A stretch of 43,471 nt of DNA from positions 1 through 43,471 of the forward strand of contig JAFZRP010000052.1 in assembly GCA_017619795.1 (NCBI GenBank), written 5' to 3'. The stretch comes from Treponema sp. (lineage in GTDB: Bacteria; Spirochaetota; Spirochaetia; Treponematales; Treponemataceae). Under the pieces are notes generated by a model. The model searched no databases. It saw only the letters and a program-made list of their open reading frames with translations, and was not told the DNA's origin. The translations under genes were made by a program, and so were the position numbers. This document shows, piece by piece, positions 1-7,752 of the stretch (the first letter of the stretch is position 1; every line of letters starts with the position of its first letter).

Positions 1-465
1 GGCACTTTCAATTTTTGTTCCGTCAACGAAATATTTTTCAAGGCTGACATAACCTTTCCTGTTCAGAAGCTTCACTGTCGATACAAATATTTCTTCGATT
101 GAGTCTTTCAGCTTTTCACTTCGGAAGGTATTGATAGTTCTGAAGTCAGGTTTCTGGAATCCAGTGAGCCACATCACGTTTACATTCTCGCGGCACTGTT
201 TTGCAATCTGTCTCGAAGAATATATTCCTGTCATGTAGCAGTAAATCAATACTTTCAGGAGCATGACCGGATTGTATCTGCTTGCTCCGCCACCTTTTGT
301 ATTTCGTGCAAATACTTCTTCAATTTCGAGTTCATCTACTGTTTTGCTGACAATTCTTACAAAATGATTTTGTGGAACCAGTTCGTCCAGACTTGGTGGC
401 AGGAGCCACTGCTCGTGCTGGTTATATGGTTTGTATGTGATTTTATCGCTTACGCCTCTGCTCAT
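1..465 (-). CDS. IS1182 family transposase, N-terminal part (cut by window edge)
   Basis: An open frame of 155 codons starts with ATG at 465 and runs uninterrupted to base 1. The translation starts MSRGVSDKITYKPYNQHEQW and has the N-terminal DUF772-like region of IS1182/IS5-group transposases (LPPSLDELVPQNHFVR, then RYNPVMLLKVLIYCYMTG). It ends just after YFVDGTKIES, which holds the first Asp of the DDE catalytic triad. The other two acidic residues lie outside the window. No frameshift is seen, so the element could still be active. It encodes the enzyme that cuts and joins the IS ends. Confidence 0.85.
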   Translation of the reverse strand, partial: MSRGVSDKITYKPYNQHEQWLLPPSLDELVPQNHFVRIVSKTVDELEIEEVFARNTKGGGASRYNPVMLLKVLIYCYMTGIYSSRQIAKQCRENVNVMWLTGFQKPDFRTINTFRSEKLKDSIEEIFVSTVKLLNRKGYVSLEKYFVDGTKIESA

Positions 466-541
466 ATTTAAATTTTAGCAGATTTGAATTCACTTGTAAA
501 TTTAAAATAATTAGGGCTGTCCATTTCTTTTTGGACAGCCC
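1..541 (-). mobile_element. IS1182-like insertion sequence, partial (one end)
   Basis: The segment carries the 5' part of a DDE transposase on the minus strand plus about 75 bp of non-coding IS end. It finishes at a 9-bp inverted repeat (GGGCTGTCC at 514-522, GGACAGCCC at 533-541), the kind of terminal hairpin seen at IS1182-type ends. The element runs off the window at base 1, so its other end and any target-site duplication cannot be seen. The outer boundary at about 541-542 is inferred from the point where a host reading frame (511-813, minus) is interrupted. Confidence 0.8.
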
Positions 542-813
542 CATATTTCTTTTTCAATCTTCAAGTTATCATTTAAATATATCATTCTTGATGAATCTGC
601 CTGATATATACATAAATCTCCGTTTCTTGTAAATACTAAATAGTTTTTTGAAATATCATCTTGAGGAGCAACCTGTTCATATTTACGAATAAAAAGCCCC
701 TCATTGTAGGTTCCCATCGAGTATTCCTGAATCTTTTTTAGAGAATAATCTCCCCCAAATACAAAACTTAGTACACTTAACATAATAGCAAGAAATATTA
801 TTTTTCGTTTCAT
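511..813 (-). pseudogene. Secreted protein of unknown function, 3' end replaced by IS
   Basis: The ORF can be read from 834, but the Met at 813 is the better start because a typical signal peptide follows at once (MKRKIIFLAIMLSVLSFVFG, then GDYSLKKI). That ATG overlaps the TGA of the upstream remnant as ATGA, implying translational coupling. About 90 host residues follow (FTRNGDLCIYQADSSRMIYL). The frame then crosses into the IS hairpin, whose bases encode the last residues GCPKRNGQP and the stop at 511-513. The natural C-terminus is therefore lost. No family is recognised; the periplasm or envelope is the likely location. Confidence 0.7.
512..542. repeat. Terminal inverted repeat / hairpin of the IS
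   Basis: Arms of 9 bp (514-522 and 533-541) flank a 10-base A/T-rich loop. It sits at the junction of IS and host DNA. On the minus strand it is translated as the last codons of the interrupted host gene. It could also act as a transcription barrier at the IS end. Confidence 0.7.
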
Positions 814-1183
814 TTTTGTCTCCATATACCCCATCTTTTTTCATTTGATAACCATTGAAGTGAACGTGTTTTTACAACTCCAAAAAGATCATCACTGCCA
901 CGATACACACTCTCTAATATCTTTAAAGCAAAACTATTTTCCCAGTGAAACTCAACTTCAATGGAATCTTTATCTTTCTTATATTCCGTTATCAGATACA
1001 TCTTATTGTCTTTTACTGCCATCATGTTCAATCCGGATCTTGAACCTCAAATCGGATCCCATTCGGTCCAATAATTAAAATGCCCGGCTGTTCCAAACTT
1101 GATTCGTTTTACGACTTCAACATTTGGAGCAAATAAAAAGCTTAAGTTTATGATGATTAAGATGATAAATATCCTTTTTTCAT
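810..1183 (-). pseudogene. Decayed secreted protein gene (frameshift plus in-frame stop)
   Basis: ATG at 1183 is followed by AAAAAA and then a frame that stops after a few codons. With one extra A the frame would give MKKRIFIILIIINLSFLFAP, a clear signal peptide, and run on to a TGA at 1049-1047. The same frame continues past that TGA for 73 codons to the stop at 810-812 (KDNKMYLITEYKKDKDSIEV, later WGIWRQK). Two lesions in one otherwise coherent frame point to a pseudogene. Its 3' end overlaps the start of the interrupted gene at 813, so both were probably one operon. No family is recognised. Confidence 0.6.
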
Positions 1184-1189
1184 GCGCAC

Positions 1190-1218
1190 ATTATACCATA
1201 GCAAAATCAAAATAGTAA
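1190..1218 (-). promoter_or_regulatory. Putative extended -10 promoter for the decayed gene
   Basis: On the minus strand TATAAT (1195-1190) is preceded by TGG, giving an extended -10, with a weak TTACTA -35 about 17 bp upstream. The -10 ends only 6 nt before the ATG at 1183, so transcripts would be nearly leaderless. Confidence 0.4.
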
Positions 1219-1309
1219 TACACAACCTTGTTTAACCAGAAAAATATTGAATTACAAGATATAGATTTTCACTTAGAATCGTGTTAAACTTTATAAAATT
1301 GGAGTTAAA

Positions 1310-1858
1310 ATGATACCTGAAAATATTGTGCAGGCTTTCATTCAGAATATCTCATTAATAAAGCAAGGGCAATTCAATGACTTTGTTTCACGCACTAGAG
1401 ATGTTTTTGACGCACGTTTAATGTCATACACTTCCAGAACACAGAACTGGCTCTTAAGTGCAGTCATCGGAGAAATTGGCGCAAATACTTTTGACCATAA
1501 TTTTTCTTTTTCATCTGATGTTCCAAAAGGTGTGTTTTGTGATTTTGGCTCTGATTATATTTATATATGTGATTTTGGGGCTGGTTTACGCAATACCCTT
1601 TCTAGAGTTATAAAATCTATTGAAGATGATGAAGTTGCAATAAAAACCGCTTTTACTCAGCCAATTTCGGGTCGTGCTCCAGAATTACGAGGAAATGGTT
1701 TAAAATTTGTAATCAGTTCTGTTGTAGAAAATAAATGGAATCTTTTTTATCAGTCTGGAAATGCTGTCTGCAATGCTGATGAAACAGGTTATACTTTTGG
1801 AACTTCATCATATAATCACGATGGATGCTTTTGCATTTTGTCATGTAAGGAGAATTAA
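1310..1858 (+). CDS. HATPase_c ATP-binding protein (anti-sigma factor / GHKL kinase-like)
   Basis: A soluble 182-residue protein with the Bergerat ATP-binding fold. The N-box is around residues 52-63 (VIGEIGANTFDH, with E55 and N59), the G1 box is DFGAGL at 88-93, and the G2 box is RGNGL at 127-131. There is no phospho-acceptor His domain and no membrane segment, so it is not a classical sensor kinase. Proteins of this type act as anti-sigma or switch kinases or as ATP-driven partner binders. The gene is preceded by GGAG (1301-1304) and its stop directly abuts the ATG of a STAS-like gene, making a two-gene cassette. The biological target is unknown. Confidence 0.8.
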   Translation: MIPENIVQAFIQNISLIKQGQFNDFVSRTRDVFDARLMSYTSRTQNWLLSAVIGEIGANTFDHNFSFSSDVPKGVFCDFGSDYIYICDFGAGLRNTLSRVIKSIEDDEVAIKTAFTQPISGRAPELRGNGLKFVISSVVENKWNLFYQSGNAVCNADETGYTFGTSSYNHDGCFCILSCKEN

Positions 1859-2158
1859 ATGAAAGTAGATATGTCATCTTTTGGAGAAATGTTGATGTCT
1901 CGTCCGGCTGGGCGTGAAGCTTTTATGGGAGCTTCGGCATATCTTTTTAGTGACTTAAAAGAAGGTGAAACGGTTTCTCTTGATTTTGCAAATGTAAAGG
2001 TTTTAGCTCCATCCTGGGCAGATGAATTTATTACAGGCCTCAAAAATAAATTTCATTCAAAAATTGAATGTATTAACACAGAAAACCCTTCTGTTGCAGC
2101 TTCTTTAAAAACTGTTTTGGAACCTATTGATGTGAGTAAATATCAAAAGGTTGTGTAA
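1859..2158 (+). CDS. STAS-like DUF4325 protein, partner of the ATPase
   Basis: A 99-residue protein resembling DUF4325, a STAS-like domain. Recognisable parts are the alpha/beta start with SRPAGREAF, the central strand TVSLDFANVKVLAPSWADEF (residues 38-57), and the closing SVAASLKTVL. The SWADEF stretch is where STAS-type antagonists carry a regulatory Ser or Thr. It starts immediately after the stop of the ATPase gene, with the Shine-Dalgarno inside that gene (AAGGAG before the stop). Known DUF4325 genes often lie next to such ATPases; an anti-sigma/anti-anti-sigma-like relationship is plausible but not shown. Confidence 0.75.
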   Translation: MKVDMSSFGEMLMSRPAGREAFMGASAYLFSDLKEGETVSLDFANVKVLAPSWADEFITGLKNKFHSKIECINTENPSVAASLKTVLEPIDVSKYQKVV

Positions 2159-2189
2159 CTTTTCTATTCCAGATACCCAAAGAATCTTT

Positions 2190-3302
2190 TTATTCACTCA
2201 AATCTAAATCAGGGACAATTTGTAATACATAATCCGGGTAAGCGGTTTGCACTTCTTGGCATAGCATTGGTATAGCTTCTGCAGGTTTGATATCAAAGCT
2301 AAGAACTACATCAAAGCGAATTGTTTTAGCTTTAGTGTCAACATAAAAACCGTGGAGCTGCAAAGCCCAGTCATGCGAAAGGACGATTTTCTGGACTTCA
2401 TTTCTGATTCGGGCAGCTTCATCATCACTTGTATTTAAAGAGTAAACTCCAACTCCGGTAAGAACAATTCCTGTCTCTTTATAAACCTTAACCTCAAGTC
2501 TGCGCGTAAGACGATCAACTTCATCTACAGTCATTGTATCCGGCAGCTCAATGTGAACAGAAGCATAATTTTTGTTAGGTCCGTAGTTGTTGATGATTAA
2601 ATCGTAAGCACCGTGAACTTCGGCTTCTTCTGTTATAAGGTGTTTAATCTGTCGGCTCAAATCTGAATCTGTACGTTTGCCGATTATGTCATCTAGGGTT
2701 TCGCAAAGCATTTCAATTCCAGATTTGATGATAAAGCCGGAAATCACAACACCAACATAAGCTTCGAGCGGGAGGCTGAAAATCAAATATATTATTGCAG
2801 AAAGCAAAACCGAAGCAGACAAAATTGCATCAAAAAGGGCATCCAGACCTGAAGCCATAAGGGCACCTGAATCAACCTTCTTACCGGTTCGTTTTACATA
2901 AAGACCAAGTACTATTTTTGCCACTATCGCAACACTCATTATCACAAGCGAAAGTACTGAATAATCGGCAGTTTCCGGATGTATGATTTTCTTTATAGAC
3001 TCAACAAGCGAAGTTAGACCAGCATACAAAACGATTGCGGCAACAATCATCGAACTTAAATATTCAATTCTTCCATAACCAAGAGGATGTTTTTTGTTTG
3101 GAGATTTTCCTGCAAGCTTTGCACCGATTATCGTAACAACCGAAGAAAGCGCATCTGAAAGATTGTTTACGGCATCAAGCGTAATTGCAATGGAATTAGA
3201 AACAATACCAACAAATGCCTTAAAACCAGACAAAAAAAGATTTACTACAATTCCAACAATACTTGTTTTTACAATGATTTTTTCTCTGTTCATTTCAGCC
3301 AT
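2190..3302 (-). CDS. Cation diffusion facilitator transporter, probable Mn(II) exporter
   Basis: An inner-membrane CDF-family antiporter of 370 residues, with an N-terminal transmembrane block (about residues 10-205) and a long cytoplasmic C-terminal region that may hold two ZT-dimer-like domains. The metal site reads N46xxxD50 in TM2 (NNLSD) and D154xxxD158 in TM5 (DALFD). This NxxxD/DxxxD pattern is that of manganese CDFs such as pneumococcal MntE; zinc members have His at these places. An extra D43 precedes the TM2 motif. The start codon overlaps the stop of the upstream lipoprotein gene (TAATG), so the two are co-translated. Metal choice is inferred from these residues only. Confidence 0.85.
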   Translation of the reverse strand: MAEMNREKIIVKTSIVGIVVNLFLSGFKAFVGIVSNSIAITLDAVNNLSDALSSVVTIIGAKLAGKSPNKKHPLGYGRIEYLSSMIVAAIVLYAGLTSLVESIKKIIHPETADYSVLSLVIMSVAIVAKIVLGLYVKRTGKKVDSGALMASGLDALFDAILSASVLLSAIIYLIFSLPLEAYVGVVISGFIIKSGIEMLCETLDDIIGKRTDSDLSRQIKHLITEEAEVHGAYDLIINNYGPNKNYASVHIELPDTMTVDEVDRLTRRLEVKVYKETGIVLTGVGVYSLNTSDDEAARIRNEVQKIVLSHDWALQLHGFYVDTKAKTIRFDVVLSFDIKPAEAIPMLCQEVQTAYPDYVLQIVPDLDLSE

Positions 3303-4060
3303 TATTCAATTTCTCCTTTATAATCCAATATTCCGCCAATTTCTATTACATTTTTATATCCATAATCAACTAATTTCTGACTGGCAAGCTTGCTGCGGCG
3401 ACCACTCCTGCAATACACGTAAACTGTTTGGTTTTTATTCGGGAGAACTTCAAGTGTATTGTCAGCAGTCATAGTTTCATTTGTAAGCTGTACGGCACCA
3501 GGGATGTGACCGGCTTCAAACTCATCGGGACGGCGAACATCAAGCAGTACAAAATCATTATCTTTAGACATAAGCTTTAAGCCTTCATCCATAGAAACCA
3601 TTTTGAACGTACCTGCCGCAGATTCAGTCGCAACTCCAGATCCAGTTTCATCATCACTAGCTTCCCTAACCTCAATCTCACCCTTCTGCCCCACTTTTAC
3701 CTCATAAACCACAACCTTATCCGCCGGCGTCTGCTCCCATGGTCTTTTATATTCAAACTTAATCCGCGTACTTCCAGCCTTTAGCGAATGAATTGTATAC
3801 GTAAACTTGCTCGGAGCACCATCAATATTATTTTTTCCAAGATAGCGGATTTCTTCATCCACCTTTATCACAGCGTCGTCCTCAATCTGATAATTCCAGG
3901 TATAACCGGTTGTAGGATTTCCACCAAGCTCAATTACAGCCTTCTGCGACCTGAAAGTAGCACACGAAGTAAAAACAGCCCCACACGTCAAAATCATCAT
4001 AATCGTCCCAATCATAACCAAGCTCAATATCCTATTTCTAAAGCCTTTCATCATTTTCAT
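3302..4060 (-). CDS. Lipoprotein fusing chagasin-like inhibitor (I42) and rhodanese domains
   Basis: A 252-residue protein. Residues 1-33 form a signal peptide with a lipobox ending at C33 (FTSC). Residues about 38-125 match the chagasin/I42 cysteine-protease inhibitor fold, with the hallmark loops NPTTGYTW (48-55) and RPWE (106-109). An acidic linker (131-150) follows. Residues about 153-250 are a rhodanese domain with LLDVRRPDEF and the active-site loop CRSGRRS (Cys217). The domain therefore keeps its catalytic Cys. It should be anchored on the periplasmic side or outer surface. It is the first gene of an operon with the CDF transporter. A joint role is not obvious: protease control and sulfur transfer would share one anchor. 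Confidence 0.8.
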   Translation of the reverse strand: MKMMKGFRNRILSLVMIGTIMMILTCGAVFTSCATFRSQKAVIELGGNPTTGYTWNYQIEDDAVIKVDEEIRYLGKNNIDGAPSKFTYTIHSLKAGSTRIKFEYKRPWEQTPADKVVVYEVKVGQKGEIEVREASDDETGSGVATESAAGTFKMVSMDEGLKLMSKDNDFVLLDVRRPDEFEAGHIPGAVQLTNETMTADNTLEVLPNKNQTVYVYCRSGRRSKLASQKLVDYGYKNVIEIGGILDYKGEIE

Positions 4061-4113
4061 ACCTTATAGTATAACACCATAAATAAAATCCGACAGATTA
4101 AGTTTATATTTTT

Positions 4114-4139
4114 GCAGATTTAGTTTGCAGATTTAGTTT
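4114..4139. repeat. Two tandem copies of a 13-bp unit
   Basis: GCAGATTTAGTTT occurs twice back to back (4114-4126, 4127-4139) in the A/T-rich 223-bp region between the divergent lipoprotein and dehydrogenase genes. A looser repeat TTCCATAAAC occurs nearby around 4192-4215. No firm promoter could be placed for either gene in this region. Confidence 0.6.
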
Positions 4140-4283
4140 TATATTAGTTTCAACTTTTGTTCCAATTTTATTTTCACATTTTATAAATATTTTCCATAAA
4201 CTTATTCCATAAACGAAGTAAATTGTATATATTAAGATTACTATTTTTGTATACTTTTGAAAATTATTGGTTAGGAGACTAAT

Positions 4284-5225
4284 ATGTCAGGTAAAATTAC
4301 TATTATTGGTGCTGGTCAGGTAGGTTCTACAATTGCTTTTGCATTAACATTAAAGCAGCTGGCCACAGAAATCGTTATGATTGATATTGCTAAAGAGCGT
4401 GCTATGGGCGAGGCAATGGATATCCGTCAGGGAACACCTTTTGTAGGCCCAGTTTCTGTTCATGATGGTGATTATGAGGATGCTAAAAACTCAAATATTG
4501 TTGTAATCACTTCTGGTGTTGCACGAAAACCTGGACAGTCTCGTCTTGACCTTGCTCAGATCAATGTTGACATACTTAAGACAATCATTCCACAGATTAC
4601 AAAGGTTGCTCCAAACGCACTTTACGTTATGGTTGCTAACCCTGTAGATATTCTTACTTACCAGTTTATCAAAACTTCTGGAATCCCTTCTAACCGTGTT
4701 TTCGGTACAGGTACTATGCTTGATACAGCAAGATTCCGTGCAAGAATCGCTGAAACTTACAAGGTAGCTCAGGAAAATATCCACGGTTACGTATTCGGTG
4801 AGCACGGTGATTCATCATTTGTACCTTGGTCTCTTGCAAACATCAGTTCTATTCCAGTTGACCACTATGCTGGTGCTTATAACGGTGCTAAGCTTGAAGC
4901 TTTCAATAAGGATGATGTTGAGGACTATATCAGAAAGTCAGGCGGAATTATCATCAAGGCAAAGGGCTGCACAAATTACGCTATTGGTATTACAACTGCT
5001 AAATTGTGCGAAGCTTTGAATTACGAAGTTGATTCAGTTCTTACAATTTCTTCTTTGCTTGAAGGCGAATACGGAATCAGTGATGTATGTCTTTCAATTC
5101 CAGCCGTAGTTGGTAGAAACGGTATAAAAGGTCGAATTGCTGTGCCTCTGCTTGATAATGAGGTTGCGGCTCTCCGAAACAGTGCAGACGCACTTAAGGA
5201 TGTAATCAGACAGCTTAAGTTCTAA
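4284..5225 (+). CDS. LDH/MDH-family dehydrogenase, probably malate dehydrogenase
   Basis: A cytoplasmic NAD-dependent 2-ketoacid dehydrogenase of 313 residues, the normal family length. The Rossmann motif is GAGQVGS (9-15), with D34 at the end of strand beta-2 favouring NAD. Catalytic residues seen are R87, D147 (LDTARFR), R150 and H174 (GEHGDS). The backbone is LDH-like, but the substrate-specificity residue (Gln102 in LDH numbering) is Arg: the loop reads ARKPG with R81. Engineered Gln102-to-Arg LDH becomes a malate dehydrogenase. The next gene is fumarase, so oxaloacetate to malate to fumarate fits. RBS AGGAG is at 4273-4277. Automated annotation may call it L-lactate dehydrogenase. Confidence 0.85.
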   Translation: MSGKITIIGAGQVGSTIAFALTLKQLATEIVMIDIAKERAMGEAMDIRQGTPFVGPVSVHDGDYEDAKNSNIVVITSGVARKPGQSRLDLAQINVDILKTIIPQITKVAPNALYVMVANPVDILTYQFIKTSGIPSNRVFGTGTMLDTARFRARIAETYKVAQENIHGYVFGEHGDSSFVPWSLANISSIPVDHYAGAYNGAKLEAFNKDDVEDYIRKSGGIIIKAKGCTNYAIGITTAKLCEALNYEVDSVLTISSLLEGEYGISDVCLSIPAVVGRNGIKGRIAVPLLDNEVAALRNSADALKDVIRQLKF

Positions 5226-5230
5226 AACAA

Positions 5231-5261
5231 CATTGCCGCACTTGCTGCGGCAATCTTTTTA
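5231..5261 (+). terminator. Hairpin with T-tract between dehydrogenase and fumarase
   Basis: Stem ATTGCCGCA (5232-5240) pairs perfectly with TGCGGCAAT (5246-5254) around loop CTTGC, followed by CTTTTT. It starts 6 bp after the dehydrogenase stop and reads as a Rho-independent terminator, possibly leaky because fumarase follows within 25 bp. It belongs to the palindrome family described under findings. Confidence 0.75.
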
Positions 5262-5277
5262 TAAGAGGATATAGATT

Positions 5278-6666
5278 ATGGAATACAAAATTGAACATGA
5301 CTCAATGGGAGAAGTAAAGGTTCCTTCAGACAAATACTGGGGCGCTCAGACAGAACGAAGCCACGAAAACTTTGAAATTGGTGTTGGTCTTGAGACTATG
5401 CCACGTGAAATTACAAAGGCTTTCGGATATTTGAAAAAAGCCGCTGCAATGGCTAACAATGCTCTAAAACCAGAAAAAATGACTGATGAAAAGCTCAAGG
5501 CAATTTCTCAGGCTTGTGAAGAAGTTATTTCTGGTTCATTGAATGATCATTTCCCACTCGTTGTATGGCAGACAGGTTCTGGTACTCAGAGCAACATGAA
5601 TGCTAACGAGGTAATTGCAAACCGCGCTAACGAAATTGCAGGCAAAAAGCTTTGTCATCCAAATGATGATATCAACATGAGTCAGTCTTCTAACGATACT
5701 TTCCCTACAGCACTTCACATTTCTGCTGTATGTGTAATTGAAGACAAGCTCCTTCCAGCTATTGATACATTAGTTTCTACTTTCAAACGCCTTGAAAAAG
5801 AAAATGAAGGAATTGTAAAGTCTGGTCGTACACATCTCCAGGATGCTGTACCTATCGCTTTTGACCAGGAAATCTCTGGCTGGAGAACTTCTCTTGAACG
5901 TGATAGAGAAATGCTCTGCTCTTCACTTCCATATCTTAAGCAGCTTGCTCTTGGTGGTACAGCTGTTGGTACCGGCTTGAACGCACCAAAGGGCTTTGAC
6001 ACAAAGGTTGCTGAATGCGTTTCTAAGCTTACAGGAAAGGATTTTATTACTGCACCTAACAAATATCACGCTCTTACATCAAAGGACGAGCTTGTATTCG
6101 CACACGGAGCAATTAAAGCTCTTGCTGCAGATATGATGAAGATTGCTAACGATGTTCGCTGGCTTGCTTCTGGTCCTCGTGACGGTCTTGGCGAGATTCA
6201 TATTCCTGAAAATGAACCTGGTTCATCAATTATGCCTGGAAAAGTAAATCCAACACAGTGCGAAGCTGTTACAATGGTAGCCGTTCAGGTTATGGGTAAC
6301 GATGCCGCTGTAGCTTTTGCCGCAAGTCAGGGTAACTTTGAATTGAATGTTTTCATGCCAGTAATTGCATATAACTTTATCCAGTCTGCAAGACTTCTCG
6401 CAGAAGCTATGCTCAGCTTTAACAAGAACTGTGCTGTTGGAATTACTGCTAACAAAGAAAAGATGCACCATAACCTCTACAATTCACTTATGCTTGTTAC
6501 AGCTCTTAATCCATACATCGGTTATGAAAATGCAGCTAAAACAGCTCACAAGGCCTTTGACGAGAATATTTCTCTTAAAGATGCCTGCGTAGGCTTAGGC
6601 TTCCTCACTGCCGAAAAGTTTGATGAAGTATTCAAGCCTGAGGCTATGGCATATCCACACAAATAG
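5278..6666 (+). CDS. fumC: Class II fumarate hydratase
   Basis: A cytoplasmic enzyme that interconverts malate and fumarate. The 462 residues match the normal class II length, and this class needs no iron-sulfur cluster. The family signature GSSIMPGKVNP is at residues 315-325. Other conserved parts are the start EYKIEHDSMGEVKVP, the region TGSGTQSNMNANEV, GRTHLQDAVP, and NDINMSQSSND-like DDINMSQSSND. It follows the malate-type dehydrogenase, which suggests a reductive branch from oxaloacetate towards succinate, a common product of rumen treponemes. An aspartase assignment is less likely given the overall FumC pattern. Confidence 0.95.
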   Translation: MEYKIEHDSMGEVKVPSDKYWGAQTERSHENFEIGVGLETMPREITKAFGYLKKAAAMANNALKPEKMTDEKLKAISQACEEVISGSLNDHFPLVVWQTGSGTQSNMNANEVIANRANEIAGKKLCHPNDDINMSQSSNDTFPTALHISAVCVIEDKLLPAIDTLVSTFKRLEKENEGIVKSGRTHLQDAVPIAFDQEISGWRTSLERDREMLCSSLPYLKQLALGGTAVGTGLNAPKGFDTKVAECVSKLTGKDFITAPNKYHALTSKDELVFAHGAIKALAADMMKIANDVRWLASGPRDGLGEIHIPENEPGSSIMPGKVNPTQCEAVTMVAVQVMGNDAAVAFAASQGNFELNVFMPVIAYNFIQSARLLAEAMLSFNKNCAVGITANKEKMHHNLYNSLMLVTALNPYIGYENAAKTAHKAFDENISLKDACVGLGFLTAEKFDEVFKPEAMAYPHK

Positions 6667-6670
6667 AAAC

Positions 6671-6703
6671 TGTCATTGCCGTGCTTGACACGGCAATACT
6701 TTT
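6671..6703 (+). terminator. Palindrome/terminator after fumC
   Basis: Stem ATTGCCGTG (6675-6683) pairs perfectly with CACGGCAAT (6689-6697) around loop CTTGA, followed by ACTTTTA. It begins right after the fumC stop and ends 10 bp before the rlmN start, so rlmN either has its own initiation or depends on readthrough. Confidence 0.7.
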
Positions 6704-6712
6704 ATAAGTTCT

Positions 6713-7735
6713 ATGGACAAAACACCATTAACAGGTCTGCTTCCTCTGGAAATTACAGAAACCCTTGGACTCACTCAAAAGTTCCGGGGGATGCAGATTT
6801 TTAAATGGATTGGAAACGGTGCAGAATCTTTTTCGCAGATGACGAATCTTAATTTAGAGCTTCGAAATCAACTTGAACAGACTGCACTGCTCCGCTCTTC
6901 TTCAGTCATAAATGTACTAAAAGACCCTGATGGTACAATTAAGCTCCAGATAAAACTCTGCGATGACAACATAGTAGAAACAGTTCTTCTTACAGATAAA
7001 GAAGGACGAAAAACTGCCTGTGTTTCCTGTCAGGCTGGTTGTGCCATGAAATGTGCCTTCTGCCAGACAGGGACTCTCGGACTCGCAAGAAATCTTACAG
7101 CCGGTGAAATTGTAGAAGAGTTTTTATATCTTGAAAAAGAAGCCGGTAAACTGGACAACATTGTTTTTATGGGCATGGGCGAACCAATGCAGAATCTTGA
7201 AGCTATCCGTAAAGCTGTAGAGATTTTGTGCCATAAGGATGGCAGGGCTTTATCTTCTAAAAGAATAACTCTTTCAACCTGTGGAATTGTAAAAGGCATT
7301 TACGAAATGGCTGATAATGGCCCGAATCTTAGGCTTGCCGTTTCCCTTACAACCGCCAACGAAGAACTCCGAAAAGAGCTTATGCCGGTTGCCTGCTCCG
7401 AAGCAAACAATCTTGAAAACCTTAAAAAAGCCATTAAATATTACGCTGAAAAAACTGGTAAGCGTGTTACTCTTGAGGCTGCCCTGCTTAAAGGAAAAAA
7501 CACCGACAAAACAAGTGCTAAAAATCTTATAGATTTTGCAAAAGACCTTGATGTAAACATAAACCTTATCCCGTGGAATCCTGTAAAAAACCTTCCTTTT
7601 GAAGAACCTTCTTCCGACGAAACAAAAAGCTTTGTACAGATGCTTGAAAATGCAGGCTTAAACGTTACTCTCCGCACCCGCCGCGGTCGTAAAATAGGTG
7701 GTGCCTGCGGACAACTGGGAAAAGTTTCTAAATAA
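6713..7735 (+). CDS. rlmN: Dual-specificity 23S rRNA/tRNA adenine-C2 methyltransferase RlmN
   Basis: A radical-SAM enzyme that methylates C2 of A2503 in 23S rRNA and A37 in some tRNAs. The 340 residues are near the usual length. The cluster-binding motif CAMKCAFC gives C110, C114 and C117. GMGEPMQNLEA and the C-terminal VTLRTRRGRKIGGACGQL hold the family hallmarks, including the second conserved Cys used for methyl transfer. There is no good Shine-Dalgarno before the ATG: the preceding bases are A/T-rich and the hairpin after fumC lies 15 bp upstream. Nothing resembling a terminator stem follows the stop, only T-runs. Confidence 0.95.
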   Translation: MDKTPLTGLLPLEITETLGLTQKFRGMQIFKWIGNGAESFSQMTNLNLELRNQLEQTALLRSSSVINVLKDPDGTIKLQIKLCDDNIVETVLLTDKEGRKTACVSCQAGCAMKCAFCQTGTLGLARNLTAGEIVEEFLYLEKEAGKLDNIVFMGMGEPMQNLEAIRKAVEILCHKDGRALSSKRITLSTCGIVKGIYEMADNGPNLRLAVSLTTANEELRKELMPVACSEANNLENLKKAIKYYAEKTGKRVTLEAALLKGKNTDKTSAKNLIDFAKDLDVNINLIPWNPVKNLPFEEPSSDETKSFVQMLENAGLNVTLRTRRGRKIGGACGQLGKVSK

Positions 7736-7752
7736 TTTTTTTATTTTTTTTC

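Noticed and set aside
845..1078. A 77-codon plus-strand ORF in the decayed region
   Set aside because: It is the complement of the pseudogene frame and has no start signals.
7736..7752. Terminator for rlmN in the T-rich stretch
   Set aside because: There are T-runs but no stem upstream of them.
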